A DNA stretch of 64,000 nucleotides from Pollenia angustigena (GCA_930367215.1 OV884059.1:244589803-244653802); one strand, 5' to 3'; positions 1-11,149 are shown, numbered from the stretch's first letter. Program-made: numbers and translations. Notes: generated by a model from the sequence alone, not told the origin.

Positions 1-120
1 CAAAGAAAAGAGTCATTTTAACCAAATTATTTATCTAAAAGATTATTTTATAAGAATTTCTTAAACTATTTAAATTACTAATAAAATGATATCAGAGTTT
101 ACTTTTTAATAAATACATAA

Positions 121-361
121 TCGGCCTTGTTCTGGAAATCAAAATCACGTGAAATAGAAATCGAACAAGTTTTTAATTCTATCCTGTGTTTAAAATTGAT
201 ACAAATATTTCTTTTTCATTACCAAATACTTTGAAGACCACATATCTTTACCAAAACTACTTTTGAAATCTGGAAGAGCTACGTTCATTTAAAAAAATTG
301 AACTTGAAATCTCCATCGATTTTAATTTCACGTGATTTCGATTTACAGAACGTGGCCGAAT
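121..361. repeat. Imperfect palindromic MITE-like repeat
   Basis: The left arm (about 121-175) and right arm (about 305-361) are inverted copies sharing CGGCC at the tips and AAATCACGTGAAAT inside, with scattered mismatches. TA occurs at both edges, so a TA target duplication is possible but not certain. There is no coding capacity. The superfamily cannot be named. Confidence 0.5.
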
Positions 362-640
362 ATGTATTAATTAAAAAATATGTATTACAGAGTTATAAAT
401 TATTTTTTTTTGGCTCGTTTTAGTTCACGTGTTGTTATGTTATTGTTTATTTTTTACTACAAAACTGCAAATAATAAATAATTTTTCATTTATATTCATT
501 GAAAGTATCTAAATTATAAAAAAAACTTTATTAATCGGTTAAACGATCAATAACCAAATTAACCGATTATACAAAAACCTCGGTTAATTAGTCGAGCGAT
601 AAACCGATTAAATCAAAAGCCCGGTTAAATGAATACCCTA

Positions 641-820
641 TGGGATACGCTATTCCTATGCGCATTTCACTGGTTGCTTAGGCCAGATCGTCTGGAAACT
701 TCATCCATAAAGATTTTAGAAAAACAACAAGATATTAAACCAAATAAAACTGGTAAGCACGAATAACAAAATCTTTTCAAATTAAAATTTTGTATTCCCA
801 AAAATTTCTTTGATAATTTT
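641..820 (+). repeat. Partial copy of foldback-MITE family A
   Basis: Shares the blocks GGGATACGCTATTCCTATGC, TTGCTTAGGCCAGATC and GAAACTTCATCC with copies near 9.15-9.59, 19.56, 20.0, 28.83 and 36.54 kb, followed by the terminal block ending TTTTGTATTCCC. Only one arm is present, so this is a truncated copy. It is non-coding. Confidence 0.7.
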
Positions 821-1409
821 TCAATTTATTTAAAAATAAATAAAATAATATATAAAAAAAATACAGAAATATTTTCTGGATCTTTAAAATAGACCGCATT
901 TACATCTATGCAATAAACGCCGAGTTTTTTTCTAATTTCTTTTAAAGTAGTTTCTACGAAACTCTTTTCACATTTACATTTACATTTTTTTCAAGCATTT
1001 TTTCAACTTTTTTAACACCGTTTGCTTCCCTACACCTCTTGGTAACAAACAAAAAGTTGCATGCGAAAGTTGCGGCAAGTTGCGGCGTTAATTGCATAAT
1101 GTAAATACGGTCTTACTGGTTTTAAGTTGTACGTTTGAAACTGTAATTATAATGTTTTTTGACGGTGTCGATTGACAGCTAAAGCGAGCGACAACAAGTC
1201 ACTCGTTATCGTTCTCTTAAGCGACCCACTAATTACGGTCGAGAGGACCTACGTTTCTAACGTAATCAATATATTTTTTGTCACATGGCAGTATTGCCAC
1301 ATCAAATATTCCACAGATTAAACGTTAGCTTGAAAAAAAAAATCGACAAAAGATGTAAATTATGCCACAAAATTACAACTACAACTACAAGTCAAAATAC
1401 AAACAAAGC
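821..1409. other. No recognisable feature
   Basis: A/T-rich spacer. A stretch near 1160-1260 is less A/T-rich but has no open frame or repeat that I recognise. Confidence 0.5.
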
Positions 1410-1875
1410 AGTAAACAAAAAAAATAAGAATAGAATTTTTAGAAAAATATTTTATAAAGCTTGACAAAATGGACGAAAAAACATAAGTAGGGAAGAACAT
1501 GTAAATCGATTAAAATAGATAATCATTCAGAGCAAATTTCGATCTATGACTATTGAATGCCAGCAGTCGTCAATTACTGTGAATGTTAAACGGCAAACCC
1601 CTCTTAAGATATTGAGTGGTTACAATTGAAACATGTAGGGGTAACCTGTCCATGAAAGCCTGGGTTCGAGCCCCGCGGCGGTCAAGAATGAAAAACTATA
1701 AATAAATTTTAATTTAAATTTAATTTCATGTTGCAAAATTCCTTCCTTCATAAAAGAAACATTAATTTAATGGGAATTAAATTTGATGAACTTAAGCCTA
1801 ATTAAGAATATCAAAATTAGGATTAAAAACCATTAACAGTTCAACAAAAATAACCACAATACTAATTAAACTATA
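1410..1875 (+). repeat. tRNA-like SINE family, copy S1
   Basis: Contains a near-perfect tRNA B box, GGTTCGAGCCC, at 1663-1673. About 45-50 bases upstream lies a degenerate A box (GATATTGAGTGGTT). Flanking blocks on both sides match copies S2 (12.5 kb), S3 (24.2 kb) and S4 (27.3 kb). Internal pol III promoter boxes plus dispersed copies fit a tRNA-derived SINE. The tRNA-like part sits mid-element, which is unusual for a SINE, so it could instead be a composite repeat. Confidence 0.6.
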
Positions 1876-2312
1876 TAATTTTATTAGTGGTGCTGTTTAA
1901 GAAAAAAAATTTAGTGTTGATGTGTAAAGAAATATTTTCGCTAACTATTCCAACAAACTGCCCCCCGCTGACAACCACAATACAGCGGACTTATTTTGAC
2001 ATTAAATGTCAAAACCACAATTTCGTGGTCGCATAATATTTCTTAGTGGGGCGCAAATTTGTTGCATTGTTGATTAAACATATTTGAAAAATATATTTTT
2101 GGACCGGCGAGGTGAAACTCAAACTCGTATCAGGCAAAATTAAATACATTGACTATTTGTGGTCAATTTTTACCGTTCAATAGTATTTTTAATTTTGTTA
2201 TAGAATCTACAAACCCAGATGGATGAACGATCAAAATGTATTTTTATGATAACTTTTTTTAACCACTTCATTTGCCGCACCTTCTAAAAATTTTAGTAGT
2301 ACTACAAAATGT
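1876..2312. other. No recognisable feature
   Basis: A/T-rich spacer with a short palindrome around TGACATTAAATGTCA near 1998. No coding signal is seen. Confidence 0.5.
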
Positions 2313-3750
2313 CATTAGGGTAGGCCTGCCATATGTCCTGGTTTTCCAGGATTGTCCTGGTTTCTGACTACTTGTCCTGGTGTCCTGGTCCACTATTAAA
2401 TTGTCCTGTTTTTTGCTGGTTTTAGTTGTTAACAAAGGTTAAGATTTCTGTTATAACACTGCTAACATAAGGCAATTGTATAAACGACTTTAATTAAATC
2501 CAACTATTATCTGGTGTAAACGACGTTTAACTAAAAGCTTTCAATAATATTAGATGAGAGTCAATCCTCTTTCAAATTTTGTTTTAACTAGTTGCTTTAA
2601 AAAGTTATACCGTGTTAACAACTTTTATAATTAATCGAAAACCGATAACAAATTACTTTCTTTAAAATAGCCCATACACGTTTCAATTAAATTGTCAAAT
2701 GAATCGGTTTTTGTCCAAATCAAAGCGTGTATGGCTTTGTCAATTGATTAGTTTGACAGTTGTCAAGTTGGTTGAAGAAGAATCAAAAGATTTTGATTTT
2801 TTGAGTACCCAGTCTGCTCAATGGACTAAAGAAAGAAACTCGTTAAAGACTGAAACACTGGAGAGTAATTTTCAATGTAAGTAACTATATCAAAAACTGA
2901 ATGAAGTTCTACTATGTTTCTAGCGCAATCTGCTTTGGATACAAACAGTTGACTTACTCGACTATTGCACTGTTAAGAACAGTGCAAAGAACATATCTTT
3001 CACCAGAACCGGAACCACTTCAGCGCTGAAAATAAAAAATTTATGGTTTTTACATATACATACATGTACATTAGGGTGTCCCAAAATTTGTTTTTGTCAG
3101 AGGCTCAAGCATAATTTGAAAGCTTATACGTTCCAGTATTTTTGAATTTTTTTTTAGATTTTTAGGAAGAGGTTAAGAGGTCGCGCAAATCAAGTCTTTG
3201 CTAAAAATCTGGGTTTTCGGCCTTTTTTCAAACTTGACTCATAACTTTGTCAATAACCACGTTCATTTAATTTTTTGACCGAATATTTCTATATGCAAAA
3301 ACTTCAAGTTCCGGCAATATTTTTGTCCATTACGATTCCACATATTAAGTTCTTTTGTAATTTTTTAACAAATTCTGTAAAAAACGGGTTATTACTTTTC
3401 AAATTTATATGAAAGGTATAAAAACTAGTGACGCGATTTTGAATACTGATAAGTTCTTAACAATTAAGGAAAACAAAAATGGAATTTTGTCCTACAGTTT
3501 CTGAGTTACACTATTTTTATAGTTTGTATCTTAAAAATGGTGATCCTTTTTTCGTTATTATTATTGTATATTTCCATTAATTTTTATAGTTACGTTTTAA
3601 CTGTCATTAACTTCTGACATTTATTGATCTAAACCGTTACACGCTGTCATTTTCTCTTTCTATTTTATGTGTGCTCCAGGAGCTATCAATCGGGCTCGCT
3701 GGATAATGAAAATTATCTATTCTTTGAAAATATGAATTTTCCGAAACCAG

Positions 3751-4298
3751 TTGCATTCTTACATAGACAAATCAACAGTTGATGCCTTGCTTGAATTTAG
3801 TTCATTTATTTTAAGAATAAATATCAAATATTGGTACCTCTGCCAGTGCCCTCGATACGCTCCTCTCAATGATCTGAGCCTATTAAAAGAATTGGATGGT
3901 TATAAAATTATTAATAAAGCAGTTGCAAAAGCCTCGCTTTAACTTTTCTAGGTCATCAGTGGTACTTTACTCCGAAGTTGGCTGCCCCAGCGTTTTTTGA
4001 TGAACGTATCGACACCAAAACTTAGCACTTAATGACAAAAAAAACTTGCAGATACTCCATGCAGCGATAATTTAGTAGCAAATGTAACTTTAACAGAAGA
4101 AAACTTTAGAAATAAAGAAATTCAACAATTATTTCAAAAGCCAGTCTAACTTTTTTGAAGCTTGCAATATTTCAATAGATTTTTTAAAAATAGATCCACA
4201 GAATCGGAAAGCCAACAAGTCATTTCAAGAGGCAAAGAAAAAGTTCAACAATTACAAGTAGTAAATGATGTGACAGAACGAGGTGTGGCTTTGGCTAA
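3751..4298 (+). pseudogene. Decayed ORF of the unassigned TIR element, continuing after the mariner
   Basis: The frame at 3751-3942 encodes 63 residues and is followed by stops. Further pieces near 4085-4298 can be read as a protein with segments like NDVTERGVALAN. Skipping the mariner at 4301-5219 and one TA, the same frame continues at 5222 as TYINVTTSETDYQNLLQ. So an older reading frame was split by the mariner. The AERGVAL-type motif resembles one I have seen in uncharacterised arthropod TE-like proteins, but I cannot name the family. Multiple stops and frameshifts mean it is dead. Confidence 0.45.
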
Positions 4299-4300
4299 TA

Positions 4301-5219
4301 AAGGGTGGTTAAATTGTAAGGGCCGATGTTGAATGTGAACCACACCTAAACGCCAAGTTTTTTTCCGAATTTTGTTTGACATTTCTCTATTTCAGACTTA
4401 CTAAATTCGAACCATGGAGATATACACAATCCAACAACGTGTTAAAGTTATCCAGACTTATTATGAAAATGGGCGTTCAAATCAAAATGCACATCGTGCA
4501 CTTCGTGATTCAGTGATGAGGCACATTTTCACCTCAGTGGATTCGGCAATAAGCAGAATTGCCGCATTTGGGCGAATGAGAATCCAAGAGTGATTGTCGA
4601 AAAACCAATGCACCCACAAAGAGTGACTGTTTGGTGCGGTTTATGGGCTGGCGGCATCATCGGGCCGTATTTTTTCCAAAATGAGGCCGGTCAGGCAGTT
4701 ACTGTGAATGGTGTTCGCTATCGTGAGATGATAACGAACTTTTTATGGCCCGAATTGGAAGATATGGATGTGGACGATATGTGGTTTCAGCAGGACGGTG
4801 CCACTTGCCACACAGCTAACGAAACAATGGCTCTTTTGCGCAACAAATTCAATGGTCGTGTTATCTCACGTAATGGCGATGTCAGTTGGCCGCCAAGATC
4901 ATGTGATTTGACACCGTTGGACTTTTTTCTTTGGGGTTATTTGAAAGAAAAGGTGTACGTCGATAAGCCAGCAACAATTCAAGAGCTAAAGGATGAGATA
5001 ATTCGGCACATTAACGGCATAGAACCTCCATTATGCCTTAGGTTCATCGAAAATTTGGACCATCGGATGGAGGTGTGCCGCCGTGGTCGCGCCGATATTT
5101 TATTGCATACATAATTGAGTAATACCAATATATCATAATAAAATAAAATTACAATAATTTCCTAAATAGTTTGCGTTTTATTAAAAATCAACATCGGCCC
5201 TTGAAATTTAACCACCCTT
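4301..5219 (+). mobile_element. Internally deleted mariner-type transposon, copy 1
   Basis: The inverted repeats are about 32 bp. They start AAGGGTGGTTAAATT on the left and end with the complement on the right, and both contain GGGCCGATGTTGA. TA dinucleotides flank both ends (4299-4300 and 5220-5221). The length of 919 bp against the roughly 1.3 kb usual for mariners fits the missing central coding region. A related copy lies on the other strand at 34739-35299. Confidence 0.93.
4414..5113 (+). pseudogene. mariner-type transposase, internal deletion
   Basis: The first ATG (4414) opens an N-terminal helix-turn-helix segment (MEIYTIQQRVKVIQ...). The middle of the protein is then missing. The catalytic half is in a different frame, open from 4509 to the stop at 5111-5113. 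Catalytic residues visible are D in SDEAHF (4515-4517), D in FQQDGATCHTA (4794-4796) and D in WPPRSCDLTPLDFF (4905-4907). I count 36 residues between the second and third Asp, so the signature is DD36D rather than the DD34D of classical mariners. The conserved tail LDHRMEVCRRGR is present. Roughly 130 residues around the second DNA-binding helix are lost, so the protein cannot be functional. The protein would cut and paste the element at TA sites. Confidence 0.92.
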
Positions 5220-5660
5220 TACTTATATTAATGTCACAACTTCTGAAACTGATTACCAGAATTTATTGCAAGGTAAATAACTACATCGCAAGAACCGCAA
5301 TGAACGATTTTTCACACAGCAAAAGATAAGTTTTTTTTTGTTGATTGGGTAAGATTGGTTAACTGGCAAACAGCTTATAATAACAAATACTAGGTATAAA
5401 GAAAAAAACGGGTATAACTCAGGAACGGTAAGAACAAATTTAAAAATTGTTTATTTATATTAATAAGAATAAATTTGTCTTTCAAACTGCATCATTAGTT
5501 TTTTTCGTTTTTATTTAGACTTAAAAAGTTGTAAAGCGTTATTACAAAATTTTTTAAAAAAATTACGAAAAATTGTATTTAAGGGTATCTTAATGAGTAA
5601 ACTCATCACCAAAACTTATAAAGAAAGAAAAAATTTTTTGGGACACCCCAATGTACATAC

Positions 5661-5744
5661 ATATCGTCGGTTGATTATTTAATTGTCGTATGTCGTATGT
5701 AATTTGTATCCACATACGACAATTAAATAATCAACCGACGATAT
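5661..5744. repeat. Perfect 32-bp inverted repeat (hairpin)
   Basis: Arms 5661-5692 and 5713-5744 are exact inverse complements over 32 bases, with a 20-base spacer. It lies between the nested element and the right end of the hAT. Arm perfection suggests recent origin or repair-mediated templating. No terminator or RNA function is implied. Confidence 0.9.
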
Positions 5745-5844
5745 GCATTAAAAAAAAACTTTTTTGTTGGCGTAATTTTGTATCCATTTTTTTCTATGTG
5801 TCCTGGTTGATATGTTCAAACTTCTGGCAGCCCTACATTAGGGG

Positions 5845-6868
5845 TTTGTTTGCAAGTTGGTTGTTGCGTTCTCTACTCTTTCCCCATAGTAAAAAGTGTC
5901 GTTTTGGTGACACTGTCGCTTTAATAGTCACTAACGGCAACTTAAAATACTCTTTCAATTATAATTACAAGATTAACGTCGGCGATTAAGGCACCATCCT
6001 TTGTTCGAAAAAGTCCGCGACGCTTTCAAGCAACTGTCATCGATAATTTCCAATGGTGCTGCATTCGTCTGCGATGTTGTCTGGCAGTTATGGCCAACAG
6101 GGTACGTACAAATATTATTTATTTACTTTATACATACATCATATGTAATGCTTGTCGTTTTCCCTTTATTATTTTTTTTATTTTTAAAAATGGACCAAAT
6201 ACCAGCTCATTTTTTATTTCTTTGTTGTTGGTTTTCTTTAAAAAAAAAGAAGGAATTTTGATTCATAACTCAATATATGGTGTTGGGAACAGAGCAAAAT
6301 GAAAAGTTTTGAATCATTTGTTTATCTTTTGACACCACATTTGCTGGCCTTCAACATCATCTGAGGTTTTCTTTGTACATTGCTTTGGCTGCCTCCTTTT
6401 TTTTCATGTTGTTGTTGATGTTGTCATGACTTTAAATGAAATATATGCGTACATTCAAACAAACATATGTATGTATATAAAAACCCAGTAAACAAAATGT
6501 CTTTGGTTTTGTCTTGACATTTAACGAAATGGCCTCACAGGTTTGGCACATGTCTGCGCTTTTCATATTACTTTTATCACAAAATTCTTATTAATTCTTA
6601 TTCTTATTAATACTTAAAAAGTCCTTGGAATTGCGTTGTTAGATTGACAGCACTCAACACTCAACGCTCTTATTAACTGCTTCCCAGTGAATCTCTTTTG
6701 GTTTTGCTTTAAAACGATAAATTCTTTTGCCAAGTTGATAGATCTTCGGTGAGAAAATAAATGTTTATTTTAAGTCCGCCAAACATATTATTGCTTTCTA
6801 TTGAAACAAAGTCATGCATTTTCTTGTCTGTATGAAATGAAGTGGGAAACATGGCCGCTGACTATATT
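5845..6868. other. Spacer with a short exon-like stretch
   Basis: Mostly A/T-rich. At about 5995-6105 the base composition rises and a frame (FEKVRDAFKQLSSIISNG...) runs into GGTACGT, a plausible splice donor, just after ATGGCCAACAG. No matching downstream exon was found, so this is not called as a gene. Confidence 0.25.
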
Positions 6869-6998
6869 CACCCTTATCGTGTTTGGCGTATTTAAAATAC
6901 GCCTACGACTGTTTGGTAATAGATTAAAGAAAATAGTGTTCACGTTCTTTTTAATTCGCCTACGACGTATTTTAAATACGCCAAACACGATAAGGGTG
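6869..6998. repeat. 130-bp palindromic MITE-like hairpin
   Basis: Arms 6869-6901 and 6966-6998 are perfect 33-base inverse complements (tips CACCCTTATCGTGTTTGGCG). ATT directly abuts both ends, a possible 3-bp target duplication. It is non-coding. Confidence 0.8.
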
Positions 6999-9146
6999 AT
7001 TAAAACATGTTTTTCTATGGGTGTATCTGAAAAAGGAAGTTTTTATGTGTTGGAGATGTAACAAGGTAGTCCCCATATTTTCTCAATTGATCTTAAGAAA
7101 TTTATCCGACAACAAGGCGCAGAAGGAAATTTTTGCTTGTTTGTTTTTATGGAATTAAATAAAAAAGTTTAAATCTCAGAGATTTTTTGTTTCGCTCCAG
7201 CACTTTTCGGAATTGTATGCATATAATCGGAACGAAAATTAATAAGATTTTTTTTTTTTTTCGAGAAATCTGCACTTATTTGGTTTTTTCTGTTCACACT
7301 AATTTTTTGAAAACTAATGAAATGTTTTGATGTTAAGATGAATATTATTAAAAAGTTTAATCTGATTTTTGTTCAACAATGAAAAAATGCGTCAAATAAT
7401 CGAGGATTATTTTTTTAAATGTATCCAAACAAAGAGTATCTTGTCACTTTTCCGTCCAATCGGGAACTTGTGCAGACTTTCGGCTCGAATTCTTACAAAA
7501 GTGGGTAAAAAATGTTAACGGGGTATGTGTGTATGTGTTTGTATATGTGTGGAATGGGTGTGAATATAGTTGGGGTATAAATTATTAGCATAAAACATAA
7601 ATGTCTTATAAAAGAAACCAGCAAAAGGAACAAAAACTAATTCAGAAATGATAAAAAAACATATTAACTAAGATTGTATTGTAGACAGAATAAATACACA
7701 GACAAAAGTAAGTGTAAAGCAGAGTATGCATGTGTATAGACTGTGCGTGGCAACAAGAGAAAATAAAGTGCTGATAAAAGAAAAAAATTGTATGCGTAAA
7801 TGATTGTATGATTGTATTGGAGAGTGTCATGTTCCGCCATATGAATTTATACACATATTGTATGTCTATAGCTATTAACAGCGAATTCTAGATAAAACGA
7901 TTTTTATCAATTAATAATAAGAAAAGTAAGATAACCACCATTGTTTAGGTCAAAACCCAGTTTTGTCACTGAATTTTATACAGTTTAAAATTATCAAGTG
8001 GAATGATTTTTGTATGACGATTTCAACTATCTGTAATAAAATAATCAATTTATTTATATCTTTTACAGTACAAAACTTCAGCGACTTTGATTTCGTTTTA
8101 ACCAAATTTCACTTTTTACATCCAGACGCTGGGATCCCATTCTCCTCTAATTTCACAAGTTTATGGTACAACATTTGTCTTTTTTTTTATGTTTTGTGCT
8201 GTTTTTGTTTTTTTTTTCTCTAAATGTTTGTAAAAAACTTTTGTCACTAAATCGTGTAAAAGAAAAATTATTTTTAGTTACAGGGAAGGGGGACTCTTTT
8301 TTTTATAATTTTTCACATTATTTCATTCGTTCTTTGTTGTTCTTTGGTAAATTTTTTGTTTCTCAAAACAACAAAACACAAAAATATATAAAATTTGAAA
8401 CATTTTTGTTGAATTCTAATGATGCAGAATGTTTGTTTTGTTTTGTTTTAAAAATAATATTGCTGGTGGTTGTGTTGTTTCTCTTAAATTCAATTTAAGA
8501 ATTAATTATGCATGAAAAAAAGTTATTTGTGCTTGAAAAATCTGAACATGAGGATTAAGTAATTCTTTTTGCTTAATTTTTTACTTTTAAAACTTTTCTT
8601 TATGTGAATTAACGACTACGATTCAGTATGTGTCTGAATAAACTGTTACAATTTTAAATTATGGCATAACATTCTCTTGTCACTGTTTGCTGGGTAACTC
8701 CCATTTGCCATTTTCAATGTTGTTAATTTTTAGTGAATGAATGAAATAAGATATCGCTTATTTTAATCAATAATGAAAGTAGGCTTTAGTTTAAGACTTT
8801 CTTATTCTTCCGTTAATACTGTCCCAAAGGTGTCCTTAAAAAAAAGAGAGTTTGTAAACTGATAGCCCGATTATTATAAAAGGTTCGCAGCGGGAAAAAG
8901 AGGTGGCAGAGAAAAGGCTTTTTTGCAGTCCTAACCTTTTAAGACCCGAACATTAATCCACTGAATTTTAACATTTCTTATATATTTTTTACACCTTTTG
9001 GGGATCAAATAAGACAACTATATATCTTTTTTAAAAAAAAATGTATTTGAATTCTTAGAAATTAAGGTGGCACATATGTGTACCTCAGGTCTTAAAATAT
9101 GAACAATTTCAACGTTAATTCTTAATCAAAAAGTAATTTACATTTT
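6999..9146. other. A/T-rich spacer
   Basis: Long T and A runs with no convincing coding frame. A motif CACATATGTGTACCTCAGGTC near 9070 recurs at 9703, and in split form around the jockey insertion (11150 and 12132), so a further short repeat family may be present. Confidence 0.4.
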
Positions 9147-9590
9147 TGGGAATACAAAATTTTAATTTCAAAAGATTTTGTTATTCGTGCTTAATTCCCA
9201 GTTTTTATTCTTGACAAAAACACTTGAAATTTATTGTTGATGGGATAAGCTATTCCTACTAATTGTAGTGGGGAATGTAAGATGAGATAAACCCTCTGTT
9301 GTTTAATGTTGATGTGTTTTGTTTAAGCTTTGATATTGTTACAAGTAGAACTGTTGCTATAATTCTTAGACGCTTAACAGTTTTATTTGGTTTAATATCT
9401 TTAGTTTTTCTAAAATCTTTATGGATGAAGTTTCCTGATGATCTGGCCTAAGCAACCAGTGAAATGCATAGGAATAGCTTATCCCATCAACAATAAATTT
9501 CAAGTATTTTTGTCAAGAATAAAAACTGGGAATTAAGCACGAATAACAAAATCTTTTGAAAGTAAATTCTTAATTTCTTAAGATCTGAAC
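9147..9590. mobile_element. Foldback MITE, family A, best-preserved copy
   Basis: Arms of about 93 bp (9167-9259 and 9468-9560) are near-identical inverse complements. They include TTCAAAAGATTTTGTTATTC, GCTTAATTCCCAG and GATGGGATAAGCTATTCCT. The central ~200 bp carries the GGCCTAAGCAACCAGTGAAA block shared by the other copies. There is no ORF. Target duplication is not clear. Confidence 0.8.
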
Positions 9591-9934
9591 TGAACCGATT
9601 AAGTAAAGGGCTTATTAACTATTTGTTTTATCTTATGACGTGTAATTTAAATTTCGGTTTTTATTATTTTTTTAATTTTTTTATTTACACTGATAGAAAA
9701 AGAGGTGCACATTTGTGTACTTCAGGTCTTAGCGATAAGTTATTGTGGAAAAATATCCCAACAGTATGGTTTTTTCAATCTGTTATATTCAAATGTAAAA
9801 ATTATGGCTAAAACTTATAAACCCTGGCATCTTTTGATATTGCTTTAAAGCGCAGTAGCTTAAAGCAAGTAATAAAACTGTTTCTATTGGTCGAACGATG
9901 TCGCTAGTCTTTAAAATTTGTAATAAGTTAAGGT

Positions 9935-11149
9935 CAGTGTTGCTAATTTAGCCATTTAGTGGCTAGAATTAGCCATTTTTCACCCTGTTTAGCCATTAAA
10001 AAATGAGTTTAGCCATTAGCCATTTTTTTAGCCATTTTTCATCTTGTTTAGACATAAAATTTTTTTGCCATTTTTCTTTTAAAAGAATAATTTTTATTTT
10101 ATTATAACAATTTATTAAAGTAAAATAAGCATTTTGAACAATTAAAACGCCTTTAATTTAAATCACAACTTTTACAAATGTTAAAAATCGCTATAAACTT
10201 TGACGCTGAAACATCTGTCAAAATAAAGAAACCAGTATTCCACTATTAATTTTATAAAATCGATCACCACAAACATCGCTGTTGCAATAAAGGGATGCAG
10301 GCGGTAACAAAATTGTTTTAGAAATTTCAGAATTGACTATAAAGTTGCTCTAATGCTGAAGTGGAGAGGGTGTTTAGCCAAGTAAACATCGTTAAAAGTA
10401 ATTTGAGAAATAGGTTGAATTAAGCAACCGTTAATTCGATATTATCAATTAGGTAAATATTTTTACCATAACAATACAATATTTATACCACCACCACAAT
10501 AGCGGAGAGGGTACTATGCGTTTGTGCTGATGTCTGTAACACCTTAAAATATTGGTCCTTAGCCCACCTTTACGTATACCGATTAACTCAGAATCACTTT
10601 CTGAGTCGAATTAACGATGTTTGTCCGGCTGGCTTGCTGTCCATGTAAACCTTGTGCGCAATGTACAGGTCGCAATTTAGAGTTTTTTTTTTTCATAAAA
10701 TTTGGTACAAAGGTTATAATGTGGTGTAGGGTATCATACAGTCGGGTTTAACCGACTATACTTTGTTTTTTATTGTAGATCTGGACTCAAAAGGTTGGAT
10801 AAATGTTGTCGTGATTATGATATACCTTCAAGTTATTTAAAACTTATGATTATTTGAAACTAATGAGTGATTCCTATGTGATGAACAATAACGACATCGA
10901 ATTTTTTTAATATTTTTTAATATTTTTTAATATTAATTTAATATTATTTATTCTTATTTAACAAATTGATCACAACTCACAATTTCATCGTTAACAACTT
11001 TAAATGAATTATTTCTGTTTTGTTACTGAATTTTAATGTGTTTCTATTTAAAAAAGCTTTTAGCCATTTTTTAACCCATTTTTAGCCATTTTTTAGCCAT
11101 TTTTTCCGTAAATTTAGCCATTTTTGGTCACCAAGTTTTGGCAACACTG
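9935..11149. mobile_element. Non-autonomous hAT, 'AGCCATTTTT' family, copy 1
   Basis: The ends are CAGTGTTGCTAATTTAGCC and the inverse of CAGTGTTGCCAAAACTTGG. They are flanked by a perfect 8-bp duplication, GTTAAGGT, at 9927-9934 and 11150-11157. Subterminal regions are packed with AGCCATTTTT repeats in direct orientation. An internal segment near 10488-10770 derives from the fly 'TATACC...ACTTTGTTTTT' repeat. There is no transposase. The sister copy is at 53174-54364. Confidence 0.93.

Larger units (their letters stand above)
3063..5658. mobile_element. TIR element of unassigned superfamily, inside the hAT
   Basis: The inverted ends are GGGTGTCCCAAAA (from 3074) and its complement ending at 5648. 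The inverted match may extend outwards through ATGTACATT to 3063 and 5658. Because the surroundings are themselves ACAT-rich, the exact tips and target duplication cannot be fixed. Between the ends lie the mariner at 4301-5219 and decayed coding sequence around 3751-4300 and 5222-5260. The terminal GGGTGTCCC does not tell me the superfamily. Confidence 0.7.
2321..5835. mobile_element. hAT transposon (outermost of three nested elements)
   Basis: The ends are TAGGCCTGCCA (2321) and the inverse of TAGGGCTGCCA (ending 5835), matching at 10 of 11 positions. Both are flanked by the identical 8-bp CATTAGGG at 2313-2320 and 5836-5843. Eight-bp duplications and ends of this form are hallmarks of the hAT superfamily. 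Removing the inner element leaves roughly 0.9 kb of hAT backbone. A 61-codon open frame at 2699-2884 is the only coding-like remnant and I do not recognise it. The hAT is therefore non-autonomous. It must be older than the element at 3063-5658, which in turn predates the mariner at 4301-5219. Confidence 0.88.

Noticed and set aside
1663..1673. tRNA gene suggested by a perfect B box
   Set aside because: No cloverleaf or acceptor stem could be formed by eye, the A box is degenerate, and the same block is dispersed in four diverged copies, so a SINE is the better reading.
2699..2884. Possible BED-finger start of a hAT transposase
   Set aside because: The Cys/His pattern of a BED finger is absent; only its position inside the hAT suggested it.
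7642..8498. Several open frames of 60-111 codons
   Set aside because: Composition is dominated by Phe, Leu, Ile and Lys from T and A runs, with no motif and overlapping frames on both strands.
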